35,647 bases of DNA from Afipia sp. Lineage in GTDB: Bacteria; Pseudomonadota; Alphaproteobacteria; Rhizobiales; Xanthobacteraceae. The position numbers and the translations under genes were made by a program. The DNA lies in NCBI GenBank assembly GCA_030652315.1, contig JAUSAX010000140.1, forward strand, positions 1-35,647, written 5' to 3'. Positions 28,001-35,647 of the stretch are shown in pieces; positions within the stretch are counted from its first letter, which is position 1, and the number at the start of each line of letters is the position of its first letter. The notes under the pieces were generated by a model that saw only the letters and a list, made by a program, of their open reading frames with translations, did no database searches and was not told where the DNA came from.

Positions 28001-31000
28001 AGACGTCGTTGCCGTCGCCGCCGATCATTATGTCGGCGCCGAGGCCGCCCAGCAGCGTGTCGTTGCCGCCAAGGCCACTCAGCGTATCGGCCAGGTCGCC
28101 GCCGGAGATAACGTTGGCGATGCTGTTGCCGGTGCCCACGAATTGATCGGCATCGATGCCGGTGTAGGTGAGGTTCTCAACGTTGGCCATCAGCTCGATC
28201 GAGAGCGCGGCCATTTCGGTCAGCACCTCGTCGGTTCCGGCTCCGCCGGCTTCAACCACGACATCGAGGAGATCGTCGACCACGTAATCGTCGTTGCCGG
28301 CGAGGCCGATCATCGTGTCGGCCCCGAGGCCTCCATCGAGGAAGTCATCGTCGCCGGTGCCCGAGCCGCCAACCAACAGGTCATCGCCGTCGCCGCCGAT
28401 GAGATCGTTGTCGCCGGTGCCGCCGAAGATCAGGTCGTTGCCGAGACCACCGGTGATGACGTCCGCAACCCCATCCTCGCCTGCGATGAAGTTGTTCACG
28501 GTCGATGCGGAAAGGTTCACGCCGCCGCTATCGCGGGCGACGTCGAGTCGGCTGATCAGGTAATCGTCGGCCCCGAGCAGGTAGCCGGCATAGGTAGCGC
28601 CGTTGAAGTTGATGCGCTCGACGCCGGTCTCAAGGTTGGTGCCGGTGTAGTGGCCGGCCACGGTGATCGTCTGGTTGACCGTGGCAGCGCCGTTCGGCAT
28701 GCCATAGGTGATCACCAGGCTGCCGTTGTTATCGGCGGTGTTGTTGTCACTCGCGTTCAGCGAAGTCAGCGTCGGCACGGGAAGCAGGGTCACCGGGTCG
28801 ATGGCATTCGGCGCGAGGATCGCGATGCGATCCGCCGTGCCGCCGCTGGTCGCGTTGACGGCTTCGTTGATGGTGTCGTTACCGTCGCCAAGTCCGAACG
28901 AGTAGGTATCGTTCCCGAGACCGCCGTTGAGGGTGTCAACGCCGGCATTAAGGGCGGGATTGACGTAGGTAATTGTCAGGTTGTCGATGTTAACGCTGTC
29001 GCCGGTTTCGAGGCTGGTAGCCACGAAGCGGATGGCGGCGGAGGCCGTAAACGGCCCGGTGCCGAACAGGCTCAGATCGATATTGCGGGGCACGTTGCCG
29101 GTTGTGCTGATGATTTGATCGACCTGAACGAAAGTCGTTCCGTCACGGGAGAAGAACACAGTGACATTGTCGTCGGCACCTATCGCTTCGACGACTGAAT
29201 AGCTCAGGAAGGCCGTTGGCGTGCCGGCAAGGTTCACCGTACGCTGGATCTGCGCCCCGTCGAAATTCGCGCCGGTTCCGCCAACGAAGCGCAGGACGTT
29301 GTTGTTGCCACCGTCGATCTGGATCTGGCCGGTCGTCACAGCGCCGCTATCGCCGGTCTCCACCCAAGAAGTTGTCCAGGCGGTGGAGCCGTTCGTATTG
29401 TTGGCGTTTCCGGTCTCGAAGTTGTCGGCGTAGGTTGCGGTGTTGCTGCCTGGGCCGCCGACCAGGATGTCGTTGCCGCCGAGGCCGTTGAGCACGTCGG
29501 TGCCGGCAAGCCCGAGGATCAGGTCTTCGCCGGCCGTACCGTTGAGCACGGGCTGGTTCAGCGGGGGCGCGCCCTGCGTTGCGGAGCCGTTGTCGTTGTA
29601 CGGCGTACCGACGACGATGTTGAGCGGGCCGCCGTCGCTGAACTGCACACGTTCGATGTTGCGCAGCCGGTCCGACCCGTCGAGGTTAAGCTCGGTGATG
29701 TCGGTGACGATCACCTGCCCGTCCGCGGTCGCGCCGAAGGAATATTCGGAACGCAGACCCTGAAACTTGGCGGTGTCGATGTCGGGCACGGCGTCGGCGC
29801 CCGCCGTCGTGATCTCGCGGACGATCTGCAACTGACCGGGATTGATCTTACCCTCGAACATCCAGGCGCTCAGCGGCTTGGTCGTCGGCGTGCCGCCGGT
29901 GGGCGCAGTGACCATGTTGCCATTGGCGTCGAGGCGCAGGGTGACCAGGCTGGTCATGCTCTTGATGTTGGGGTTGCCCACCACCTCCGTGCCTGTAGGG
30001 CCATTGAGGTCGAACCCGCTCATGATGCCGATGCGCACGTTCAGCCACTTGTCGCCGTCGATGATGTCGTCGCCGGCCTTGCCCATGATGACGTCGCTGC
30101 CGTCGCCGCCAAGGATGATGTCGCCGGCGGAGAAGGCGTTGACGCCCGCGCCCACCACGGCCTGGAGGCCCGCAATCATCGCGATGCCCTGCGCGTCGAG
30201 CCCGCTGCCGAGATAGCCGGTCGAGCCTCCCTGGGAGAGCGGAAGACGTGTGGTGGCATCCTCATCGGAGCCAGTCAGAATGTCGTTGAACGCCGTACCC
30301 GACAGACCCTCGACCGACTCGAACTCATCGAGCGCTGCATTCTGAGGCAGCGTCGGGGCTTCGTCGAAGATGATCGGAATAGACAGATCGGCATTCACAA
30401 AGAGGGTGTTGTCCTTGTAGGTCGCCCAGTCGAAGCCGGACATGCCGGCCATCTTGCCGCGGCCCGGGCTGCCCACGAAGATGTCGTCGCCGCCTTCGCC
30501 GATGAATTCGTCGAAGCCGCCATCGCCCAGGAACACGTCGTGCCCGTCGACGCCGTCATGGGCGAAGATTTCATCGAAGTTGTCGCCAGGGGCACCGTCG
30601 AAGGTGCCGGTTTCGATCCAGTCATTGCCTTCGTTGCCGAGGATGCGTTCGGCGTTCTTGTTGCCGTAGATGAAGTCGTTACCCATGCCTGCGAAGACTT
30701 CCGAGCCCATGTCGGTGCCCAGGAAGATGAAGTCCTGGCCGTCATTGCCCATCACCAGATCGAGGCCGGGTCCGGCGTGAACCACGTCGTTGCCCTTGCC
30801 GGCCTTGATGTTGTCGTCGCCGCCGCTATCAACGATGATGTCGTCACCGTCACCAGCATTGATGATGTCGTTGCCGAAACCACCCTCGAGCCTGTCGTTG
30901 CCACCATCACCGAACAGCGTGTCGTCGCCGATGCCGGCAATCAGGATATTGTTTCCTTCGGTACCACCGAGGACGACGTGTTCGCCGCCGGTGTAGCGGA

Positions 31001-33977
31001 GATAGTTGGTATCGGGACCCACGGTTGCCGGGTTGTTGCGGATCACCAGTGGCGTCAGGATGCCGGTGCCGACGGGATCTCCGTTGTTGGCGATGTTGTC
31101 GAGGGTCTCGTCGATCGCCGTGCCGGGATTGTCGAGGAGGATGCCGTCGGCGCCCGGATCGTCGATACCGGGATTATATTGCTTGGTCTTATCCACCTCG
31201 AGGATGAGGCCGGGGGTCGAAAACACATCGGACGGCAGGTGCGTCGCGTCGGTGTTACGCATGATCATGGCGGCGAAGGAATTGTTCTCCATTTCGCCGA
31301 ACAGATGCAGGCCGTCGAGGCGCTGCAGATAGTAGAAGCGGTCGCCGTTCTGCAGTTTCTCCATCTGCATTTCGAAGACGAAGTTGAAGGTCGATCCCAG
31401 CATGCCGCCGAACGGCATAATGGCTTCCGCGAGGCCACCGATCCACAGATCGACATCGTTGAGGCCACCGAGCCCGGTGGCCGCACCATAGGCACCGGTA
31501 CCATTCAGGAAGTCGACCGCGTCGCCCTGCACTGCAAGCCCGCCGACGGATACGCCGGTGATGAGTGTCAGCGCCGCGTCGCGCTTGCCGTCGATAGTAT
31601 CCTGGTCGGTGATCAGTGAATGCGTGCCATAGGCAGCGATGAAGTTGATAATCGAAGCTTCGTGCTTGAGATGGCCAGCAAAGTCGACCCAGCTCTCATA
31701 GGGCTTCAGCAGCACGTCCTGGTTCGTCGCTGTGTAGAATTGACTCCGGGCTTCGTTGAGTGACGGAACGCCGGTGTCGCGACCGCGCGCAAGATTGATG
31801 GTCGCAAGATCGAGAGGCAGGCCCAGCAAATTATTGCGGAGCGCACTCGTCACGAATTCGTCGATCTCGTTGCCGACCTGGCGAGTCATGCCGCGAATGA
31901 TGGCCCCGGCCGCAATGCCGTCATCGACGGCCGCATTGGTACCGTTGTTGTGGAACTGGAGCGGATTGAGGAAGCCCTCGATCAGGCCGATATCGTTGGC
32001 GACGAAATTGGGATCGAGGCGGTCGATCGACTCGGTCAGCATCGAGTGGCCGAAGCGATAGACCACATGGGCAAACTCGGCCACGATCGATGGATCGATG
32101 GTCACATCGAAGCCGTCGGGCACCAGGAACACGTTGATGTTGGGCTGAATCTTGCGCGCGAACTCCTCGAAGACAAGATGCTGATACTGCATCTCGGTAC
32201 CGAACTTGGCCGCCTGGAACAGCCGCTCGCCGTCCCAGTTCAGAGCATCAAGTCCCGCCTGGGTGGTTGGAATCGCCGCCAGGTTTGGCAGGTCGGTTGC
32301 CAGCCACTCATTGATGAAAGCGAGATCACCGGACGCCAGCACCACATCCTTGGTGTGCTGGACCAGCCGGTTGTGCTCGGCGTGGAACACATGATGTACT
32401 GCAGTCAGGCCGATATTCTCGTTCGCACGACCGTCACCGGCGATGAAATGCGCATCGAGCAGTTCGTTGTCATACTCGGTGCTGCCATTACCAGGATTGG
32501 CGAGGCCGATTTCCGTATCGCCGTCATCGATCTTGCCTTCGGGCACAGCGTCGTGCGCGATATCGGCGAGGAACGCGTGACCCGTGCGGACAGCGAGATG
32601 TGTCACGTCCGGAGCAGAGCCGGCATCAGGACCATCTGGCGCGACAGTCACCAGGCTCAGCAGCGCACCGGGAGTGCCCGAGGCCAGCGTCTGCGGCGGC
32701 CCGACCATCACCACCTGCGGGAAGCCCGTCAGCGGGTTGGGAATGAAATTGCCATACTCGTCGGTGGCCAGCAGCGGCAGGTTGCCGACGTGATAGTCGG
32801 TCAGGTCGATGCCGAGCATCTCGCGCGCCTGCGCCTTGACTTCGCCCCACGTCGCCATGCCGCCATCGCTGCCTTCGATCAGATTACCGGTTGCGACCGG
32901 TCTGCCTCCAACGAGAACATATTCACGCAGGAACACTTGATGCGATGAGTGCGAGGTATAGGTCTGGTTCTGATCGACGAAAGAAGTTGTTGTATTGACC
33001 GGACGATCGGTGTCGTCGCCGGTGCCCATCACGCCGTCGGCGCCGGGTCCTGCCAGTGTAGCGCGGGTGAGCACCATGAAGTTCGTTTGGCCGCCTTCCA
33101 CATAGAGCGGGTCATCCGGCATCAGCGGGATGAACACGGTGCCGTTGCCGCCCTTGGCGACGAGGTCGAGGCCATGATCGAAGAACTGGCCGAACAGCGT
33201 GAACCACGAATTGAATGGGGCGGAGAGTCCCTCGTCCGGCGCGGCGTTCGTGATGACGATGTTCGCGCCCTGCAATTCGATGCCGCTGGCGCTAAGCAGC
33301 GCGAGGAGAGGTCCATCGACAGCGTCAAGGGCTGCTTGCGCCACATCAACGGCAGCCGCGGTCACGGCTGCAGCATCCTGAAGCGCCTGATTGTTCGGAC
33401 TGGCCGACGCCGCCGCCTGAGCGGCGGCATTCGCGCGTTGCGCATCTGCAAGATCATTGAAGAACGTGCGAAGCGGCGCGTACTCAACGGAAATTGCCGC
33501 CGTGACATCCATATGATCTTCGGGCGGCACGATGCCGGCACGCTGCAGGGCGGTCAGGATCGCCGAAGGATTGCCCAGCGTCTGGTCGACGAGCAGGTTG
33601 GAGATCGTCCGTATCGTGGGGTCGAAGACGTCGCTCGGCCCGGCCGAGCCGGTGGGGCCGTCATTGTCGATGCCCGGCTGGTAGGAAACCGGCACCATCA
33701 TCACGCCTGGGCCGGGGTCGGCATCCACCATGATGGTGCGGAAATCGGTGCCCAGCGGCTCGGGGAATTCCGTGTCGGCCGAGCCCCAGGTCGGATGAAG
33801 TAGATTATTGTAGGTGCCATCGACCGTGCGCAGCCCCCAACTGAGATTGTAGGCGGGGATCAGAGCGGGACCGACGCTGTTAGCGGGACCGTAGAGAGGC
33901 TGACCCGCCGCGTGGGCCTCTGCAATTTTGATCTGAGCAAGGATAAAATCCAGATCGCTTCTGATATATGCAACCAT
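25011..33977 (-). CDS. Giant secreted animal-type haem peroxidase with RTX arrays (MopA-like)
   Basis: This 2,988-residue protein starts at ATG 33977 (MVAYIRSDLDFILAQIKIAE; GAGGG ribosome site). Residues about 50-970 form an animal haem peroxidase. They hold the distal histidine H268 in FGQFFDHGLDL, the catalytic R517 and E520 in GDGRANE (as RASE in lactoperoxidase), HHVFHAEHNRL, and the proximal H644 in YRFGHSML. An alanine-rich insert lies near residues 178-223. RTX arrays follow at about 1000-1175, 1285-1310, 1475-1525, 1835-2115, 2215-2270 and 2695-2805, interrupted by two beta-sandwich modules. A serralysin-like C-terminal secretion region ends NLTNTNLNL. There is no signal peptide, so export is by type I secretion, and a T1SS lies next door. 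MopA proteins of Aurantimonas and Erythrobacter with this layout oxidise Mn(II); halide or phenol oxidation are alternatives. Confidence 0.92.
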   Translation of the reverse strand: MVAYIRSDLDFILAQIKIAEAHAAGQPLYGPANSVGPALIPAYNLSWGLRTVDGTYNNLLHPTWGSADTEFPEPLGTDFRTIMVDADPGPGVMMVPVSYQPGIDNDGPTGSAGPSDVFDPTIRTISNLLVDQTLGNPSAILTALQRAGIVPPEDHMDVTAAISVEYAPLRTFFNDLADAQRANAAAQAAASASPNNQALQDAAAVTAAAVDVAQAALDAVDGPLLALLSASGIELQGANIVITNAAPDEGLSAPFNSWFTLFGQFFDHGLDLVAKGGNGTVFIPLMPDDPLYVEGGQTNFMVLTRATLAGPGADGVMGTGDDTDRPVNTTTSFVDQNQTYTSHSSHQVFLREYVLVGGRPVATGNLIEGSDGGMATWGEVKAQAREMLGIDLTDYHVGNLPLLATDEYGNFIPNPLTGFPQVVMVGPPQTLASGTPGALLSLVTVAPDGPDAGSAPDVTHLAVRTGHAFLADIAHDAVPEGKIDDGDTEIGLANPGNGSTEYDNELLDAHFIAGDGRANENIGLTAVHHVFHAEHNRLVQHTKDVVLASGDLAFINEWLATDLPNLAAIPTTQAGLDALNWDGERLFQAAKFGTEMQYQHLVFEEFARKIQPNINVFLVPDGFDVTIDPSIVAEFAHVVYRFGHSMLTESIDRLDPNFVANDIGLIEGFLNPLQFHNNGTNAAVDDGIAAGAIIRGMTRQVGNEIDEFVTSALRNNLLGLPLDLATINLARGRDTGVPSLNEARSQFYTATNQDVLLKPYESWVDFAGHLKHEASIINFIAAYGTHSLITDQDTIDGKRDAALTLITGVSVGGLAVQGDAVDFLNGTGAYGAATGLGGLNDVDLWIGGLAEAIMPFGGMLGSTFNFVFEMQMEKLQNGDRFYYLQRLDGLHLFGEMENNSFAAMIMRNTDATHLPSDVFSTPGLILEVDKTKQYNPGIDDPGADGILLDNPGTAIDETLDNIANNGDPVGTGILTPLVIRNNPATVGPDTNYLRYTGGEHVVLGGTEGNNILIAGIGDDTLFGDGGNDRLEGGFGNDIINAGDGDDIIVDSGGDDNIKAGKGNDVVHAGPGLDLVMGNDGQDFIFLGTDMGSEVFAGMGNDFIYGNKNAERILGNEGNDWIETGTFDGAPGDNFDEIFAHDGVDGHDVFLGDGGFDEFIGEGGDDIFVGSPGRGKMAGMSGFDWATYKDNTLFVNADLSIPIIFDEAPTLPQNAALDEFESVEGLSGTAFNDILTGSDEDATTRLPLSQGGSTGYLGSGLDAQGIAMIAGLQAVVGAGVNAFSAGDIILGGDGSDVIMGKAGDDIIDGDKWLNVRIGIMSGFDLNGPTGTEVVGNPNIKSMTSLVTLRLDANGNMVTAPTGGTPTTKPLSAWMFEGKINPGQLQIVREITTAGADAVPDIDTAKFQGLRSEYSFGATADGQVIVTDITELNLDGSDRLRNIERVQFSDGGPLNIVVGTPYNDNGSATQGAPPLNQPVLNGTAGEDLILGLAGTDVLNGLGGNDILVGGPGSNTATYADNFETGNANNTNGSTAWTTSWVETGDSGAVTTGQIQIDGGNNNVLRFVGGTGANFDGAQIQRTVNLAGTPTAFLSYSVVEAIGADDNVTVFFSRDGTTFVQVDQIISTTGNVPRNIDLSLFGTGPFTASAAIRFVATSLETGDSVNIDNLTITYVNPALNAGVDTLNGGLGNDTYSFGLGDGNDTINEAVNATSGGTADRIAILAPNAIDPVTLLPVPTLTSLNASDNNTADNNGSLVITYGMPNGAATVNQTITVAGHYTGTNLETGVERINFNGATYAGYLLGADDYLISRLDVARDSGGVNLSASTVNNFIAGEDGVADVITGGLGNDLIFGGTGDNDLIGGDGDDLLVGGSGTGDDDFLDGGLGADTMIGLAGNDDYVVDDLLDVVVEAGGAGTDEVLTEMAALSIELMANVENLTYTGIDADQFVGTGNSIANVISGGDLADTLSGLGGNDTLLGGLGADIMIGGDGNDVYEVDEAGDVVTETTADAVIGGTDRVESDISFVLGANVENLDLNGADADLNGTGNALNNVINGNDGANQLFGGAGNDTLNGNDDNDLIDGGLGNDTINGGDNNDTIIGNAGDDTIDVGGGVNTIVYNTSNFGADIINSFDADGGLATNQDKIDLSGLGITAANFATRVTESAAVGAPAGRLLTINDGASNQIGTIRINNVTDAQIDINDFTLAAAVPTVTINGTNLANTLNGVGTTSETINALGGNDTVNANGGNDVVNGGEGTDLLNGGDGNDTLSGGSGSDVGTYRDEFGSQAYTNNNGTLSFNGDWIEGSVNVGGSETGGATGGDITINTGNGGRLQFNEGVDGGEYIQRAFSLPVAASASVQFTYVGDTSITGTENVTVQAWNHTTNSWQALAGGVLGTTSGTFNATLSAAQIGPNSAIRLLANGDWDDGDNFFIENFTVTATAVGLNAGVDTVNGDAGDDTIIWNANALGATDGRDVVDGGTEGAVGDTFVVNGNASAEVYNIYTRAAWQGLGNSLAGFNAATEIIVARGGLTNANVIAELREIEEIRINSVDPTGATGTAGNDTFNIAGDFSTTSLRLNTITIDGDAGDDTIDITSLNSAHRIVFRSNGGNDTIIGTLRPQDVIELPVGETAADYVETVVNGVTTLTKGNHSISYVAAGAGPQVGPEDEEELPDNEEEVPEDDVDVVTTVPGVLRTGTADSDTLVGTTGDDNIIAFGGDDVAIGDAGADAISLGDGADFANGGAGRDVIFAGAGDDQVIAGADADIVYGDAGADRIFGEQGNDLITAGAGDDTVFGGDGDDMFVAETGDGDDVYFGDDSGGGTGRDTLDMSAATAAITVNLGTGALAKGSALSGQTGSDTLWGIENVNTGSGADTITASNAVNVMDGGAGNDVFKFVSVAAANGDTILGFEPGDRLDLSGIDANTGTAADQSFSLVTGAAFTAAGQLAVSYETRSDGEYTLITGNVDGNTDADFSIAIEGHQNLTNTNLNL
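27716..28298 (-). repeat. Two tandem copies of a 95-residue RTX module
   Basis: Inside the peroxidase protein a unit of exactly 285 bp is duplicated. Its tyrosines at residues 1898 (NDDYVVDD) and 1993 (NDVYEVDE) are in register. Each copy continues with a VENL-Y/N-GxDAD-x-GTGN block, then an N-V-I-x-G stretch and GGNDTLLGG-like RTX turns. Such units are common in rhizobial RTX proteins and can vary in number by recombination. The outer boundaries are approximate. Confidence 0.6.
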
Positions 33978-34114
33978 GACGCCCTCGCTGATTAGCGGTT
34001 GATCAGCACCCCGGCAGGCCCATTGATTTTCCCTTTGGGCAAAGCTGTGATGTCTCAATGCTCTCATTAAGGGCGGCAATTGCGGCCAGGAACGGCAGAA
34101 GGTCCGAGCCTTCC

Positions 34115-34149
34115 TTGGACCTAGGTCCAATGCGCTTCCGACCTAGGTC
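34115..34149. promoter_or_regulatory. Paired GACCTAGGTC palindromes between peroxidase and kinase genes
   Basis: A perfect 16-bp palindrome, TTGGACCTAGGTCCAA (34115-34130), is followed by a second palindrome GACCTAGGTC (34140-34149). The shared 10-bp core begins at 34118 or 34119 in the first copy, depending on how the core is aligned, so the two sites are about two helical turns apart. They lie 138 bp before the peroxidase start and 58 bp before the kinase start. Dimeric regulators, including NarL/FixJ-type response regulators, bind paired sites like this. The regulator is not identified. Confidence 0.6.
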
Positions 34150-34207
34150 TGATTTTTTGGAGTCATTAGGCGGCGCACCACGCGCGTTCAACAGGGATAC
34201 TGTTCGG

Positions 34208-35524
34208 ATGAACCAAGCTTCCAGTCCGGGCTTTCTTCGCCCGAGATTCAGCATCATCCATCAGTTTATGGCCGTCGCGGGCATCACAATTGTTCTCGCG
34301 ATGGGCCTGCTTGCCTACGTCGTGTCGGAGAAATTCAAGGCGAGCTTAATGCAAACCGCCGCCGAGGAAGGCGCGCTGCTGATCGAAGCTTTCCTCGAGC
34401 CATCGGTTCAGGAACTCGTCACCTCCGAGACGTTGTCGGCGACCGCGACAAAACGGCTTGACGAACTTCTGTTGGGGAAGCTCGGCGAGCGCATACCGGT
34501 CATCAAGATATGGCTTCGCGATGGCACTCTCGCCTATGCAACCAATAAAAAAATGGTCGGCGAGAAATTTCCGTCCGCTCATCTGGATGAAGCTTTCCGC
34601 AGCAAGATATCCGGGTCTTTTGACGACCTCGACGATCCGGAAAATACTCTGGAACGCGATCTGAAAAAGCAGCTCATCGAAATCTATGCGCCGCTTTATC
34701 GGACCGGCACATCAAACATCATCGCAGTAGGTGAAATCTACAACGACGGAGAGCGGCTCGCCGCTGAGTTGAAATCCATACAGTTTGCGGTCGCAGGTAT
34801 TGTCGGAGCCGTAAGCGCACCCATGCTGCTACTGCTGTTCTTCATGGTCCGTCATACGGATTTGACCATGACAAAGCATCGGGAGGCGCTGGTTCAGAAA
34901 ATTATCGAAACAGAAGCGTTGGCAGATCAGAACGGCCGATTGCGGCGCGCGGCAGAGGATGCGCGGCTTGAAGGCGCGCGCTCTAACGAAAGCCTTCTCG
35001 GGCAGATCGGGCGAGATCTGCACGATGGACCGATTCAGCTTCTGGGCATGTTGATGCTCAAGCTGACCGGCGGTTCCGCCGCGGCTGACAGCAAGCCAGA
35101 AAAGAACCATGGCGATACCGGCAGTTCACGCGAGCTTACTCGTCGCGCTCTGGTTGACCTGCGCAACATCGCAACCGGCCTGGTGCTTCCCGAACTTCAC
35201 GGACTGACCACGGCTGAAACGCTGTGGCTCGCTGTCAGACAGCACGAGGCCACGACGGGAACTCTGGTCGCTTGTCAAATCGGCGATCTGCCAGCACATC
35301 TCTCACCATCACTGAAGATTTGTCTCTACCGGATCGTGCAGGAAGGACTCAATAATGCCTTCCATCATGCCAACGGTGACGGTCAGAGCGTGCAAGCTTC
35401 CGCCGACACGAACTGGATCAGCATCGTCGTGCGTGACGCCGGCCCAAAGAACAAAATCGGCAATCCAAGCACGCGCCGGAGCAAGACAGGTCTCGGTATC
35501 CCCGGACTGATCTGCCCCCTTTGA
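34208..35524 (+). CDS. Sensor histidine kinase (HisKA_3 type), truncated by an IS insertion
   Basis: This NarX/DegS-type membrane sensor kinase is transcribed divergently from the giant peroxidase gene. From ATG 34208 (MNQASSPGFLRPRFSIIHQF) it has a first membrane helix at about residues 20-43, a periplasmic sensor region of about 150 residues, a second helix at about 198-221 (FAVAGIVGAVSAPMLLLLFFMV), a coiled linker, and the phospho-acceptor H272 in IGRDLHDGPIQLLG. The ATPase domain shows the N-box YRIVQEGLNNAFHHA and a glycine box TGLGIPGL. Immediately after GIPGL the frame enters IS DNA and stops (ICPL, stop at 35524), so the usual RERVELLGG-type end is missing. The cognate response regulator would normally lie just downstream, beyond the IS. 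The open frame back to 34058 crosses the palindromes and is not a likely start. Confidence 0.85.
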   Translation: MNQASSPGFLRPRFSIIHQFMAVAGITIVLAMGLLAYVVSEKFKASLMQTAAEEGALLIEAFLEPSVQELVTSETLSATATKRLDELLLGKLGERIPVIKIWLRDGTLAYATNKKMVGEKFPSAHLDEAFRSKISGSFDDLDDPENTLERDLKKQLIEIYAPLYRTGTSNIIAVGEIYNDGERLAAELKSIQFAVAGIVGAVSAPMLLLLFFMVRHTDLTMTKHREALVQKIIETEALADQNGRLRRAAEDARLEGARSNESLLGQIGRDLHDGPIQLLGMLMLKLTGGSAAADSKPEKNHGDTGSSRELTRRALVDLRNIATGLVLPELHGLTTAETLWLAVRQHEATTGTLVACQIGDLPAHLSPSLKICLYRIVQEGLNNAFHHANGDGQSVQASADTNWISIVVRDAGPKNKIGNPSTRRSKTGLGIPGLICPL

Positions 35525-35647
35525 AGTGGTCCTCCCTGAAGTATGATTTTCGGATGGAGGATGAGATCGATGGCAAGGAAGAGGCATACGGCTGAAGAGA
35601 TTGTTGCGAAGCTGCGGCAGGTTGATGTGCTGATGGCACAGGGCCGG
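35508..35647 (+). mobile_element. IS3-family insertion sequence, left end (continues beyond window)
   Basis: The sequence departs from kinase coding at about 35508 with TGATCTGCCCCCTTTGAAGT, a typical IS3-family terminal repeat beginning with TG. A transposase OrfA start follows 62 bp in. The right end, the second reading frame and the target duplication lie outside the window. The exact left boundary is inferred from the end of kinase homology and the TG end. Confidence 0.8.
35570..35647 (+). CDS. IS3-family transposase OrfA, N-terminal fragment
   Basis: Only the first 26 codons are inside the window. The product begins MARKRHTAEEIVAKLRQVDV, the helix-turn-helix start of the small OrfA protein found in IS3-family (IS407-like) elements of rhizobia. 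A GGAGG ribosome site lies 9 bp upstream of ATG 35570. An in-frame ATG at 35561 would add three residues but sits too close to that site. OrfA normally makes a fusion transposase with OrfB by -1 frameshifting, but OrfB is not seen here. Confidence 0.85.
   Translation, partial: MARKRHTAEEIVAKLRQVDVLMAQGR

Noticed and set aside
25560..31000. Regularly spaced short repeats that could suggest a CRISPR or satellite array
   Set aside because: The period follows nine-residue RTX codons, is degenerate at the DNA level and stays in one reading frame. It is coding repeat, not CRISPR.
33978..34130. Longer start for the peroxidase gene (51 extra codons)
   Set aside because: The extension crosses the paired palindromes and has no conserved character. 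ATG 33977 has a ribosome site and begins at the typical sequence of this family.

Overview
The window looks like a piece of an alphaproteobacterial chromosome, most likely Rhizobiales and near Bradyrhizobium/Afipia. The placement is an inference. It rests on the high-GC coding style, the pntA gene split into two subunits, the Blh/TauE-type sulfur genes, and an IS3-family transposase start of a kind common in that group. No rRNA, tRNA, CRISPR array or prophage is visible. Almost all genes lie on the minus strand. The exceptions are two regulators, a sensor kinase and an IS element at the right edge.

Region 1 (1-6505) is an amino-acid and redox block. Reading leftward from about 5875 it runs alanine racemase, D-amino-acid dehydrogenase (DadA), a RidA-type imine deaminase, then the proton-translocating transhydrogenase pntA1-pntA2-pntB. 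The pntB gene is cut by the window edge only a few codons before its end. Two junctions (alr/dadA and ridA/pntA1) are 4-bp ATGA overlaps. An Lrp/AsnC regulator diverges from alr, and the shared intergenic region holds a 12-bp inverted repeat.

Region 2 (6574-9959) is a likely sulfur-disposal operon: a cysteine-desulfurase-like PLP enzyme, an ETHE1/Blh-type metallo-beta-lactamase-fold protein (persulfide dioxygenase type), and a TauE/SafE permease. A coherent reading is persulfide to sulfite to export.

Region 3 (10435-19104) appears catabolic: a sodium:solute symporter, a cytoplasmic gamma-glutamyltransferase-like Ntn hydrolase, an acyl-CoA synthetase, a VOC protein, a hotdog thioesterase and an MDR oxidoreductase. 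A divergent GntR/FCD regulator faces tandem repeats in front of the MDR gene. The substrate cannot be read from the sequence.

Region 4 (19808-35647) is the most striking. It encodes a protein of about 2,990 residues with an N-terminal animal-type haem peroxidase domain followed by long RTX calcium-binding arrays, resembling the MopA manganese-oxidising peroxidases. Next to it is a dedicated type I secretion system (PrtD-type ABC protein and HlyD adaptor). A second RTX protein sits between the two transporter genes and has an apparent N-terminal membrane anchor and a 14-glycine linker. A sensor histidine kinase diverges from the peroxidase gene, and between them lie two copies of GACCTAGGTC 21 bp apart. 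The kinase is truncated inside its ATPase domain by an IS3-family insertion that runs off the right edge, so the control circuit of the peroxidase may be broken in this strain.
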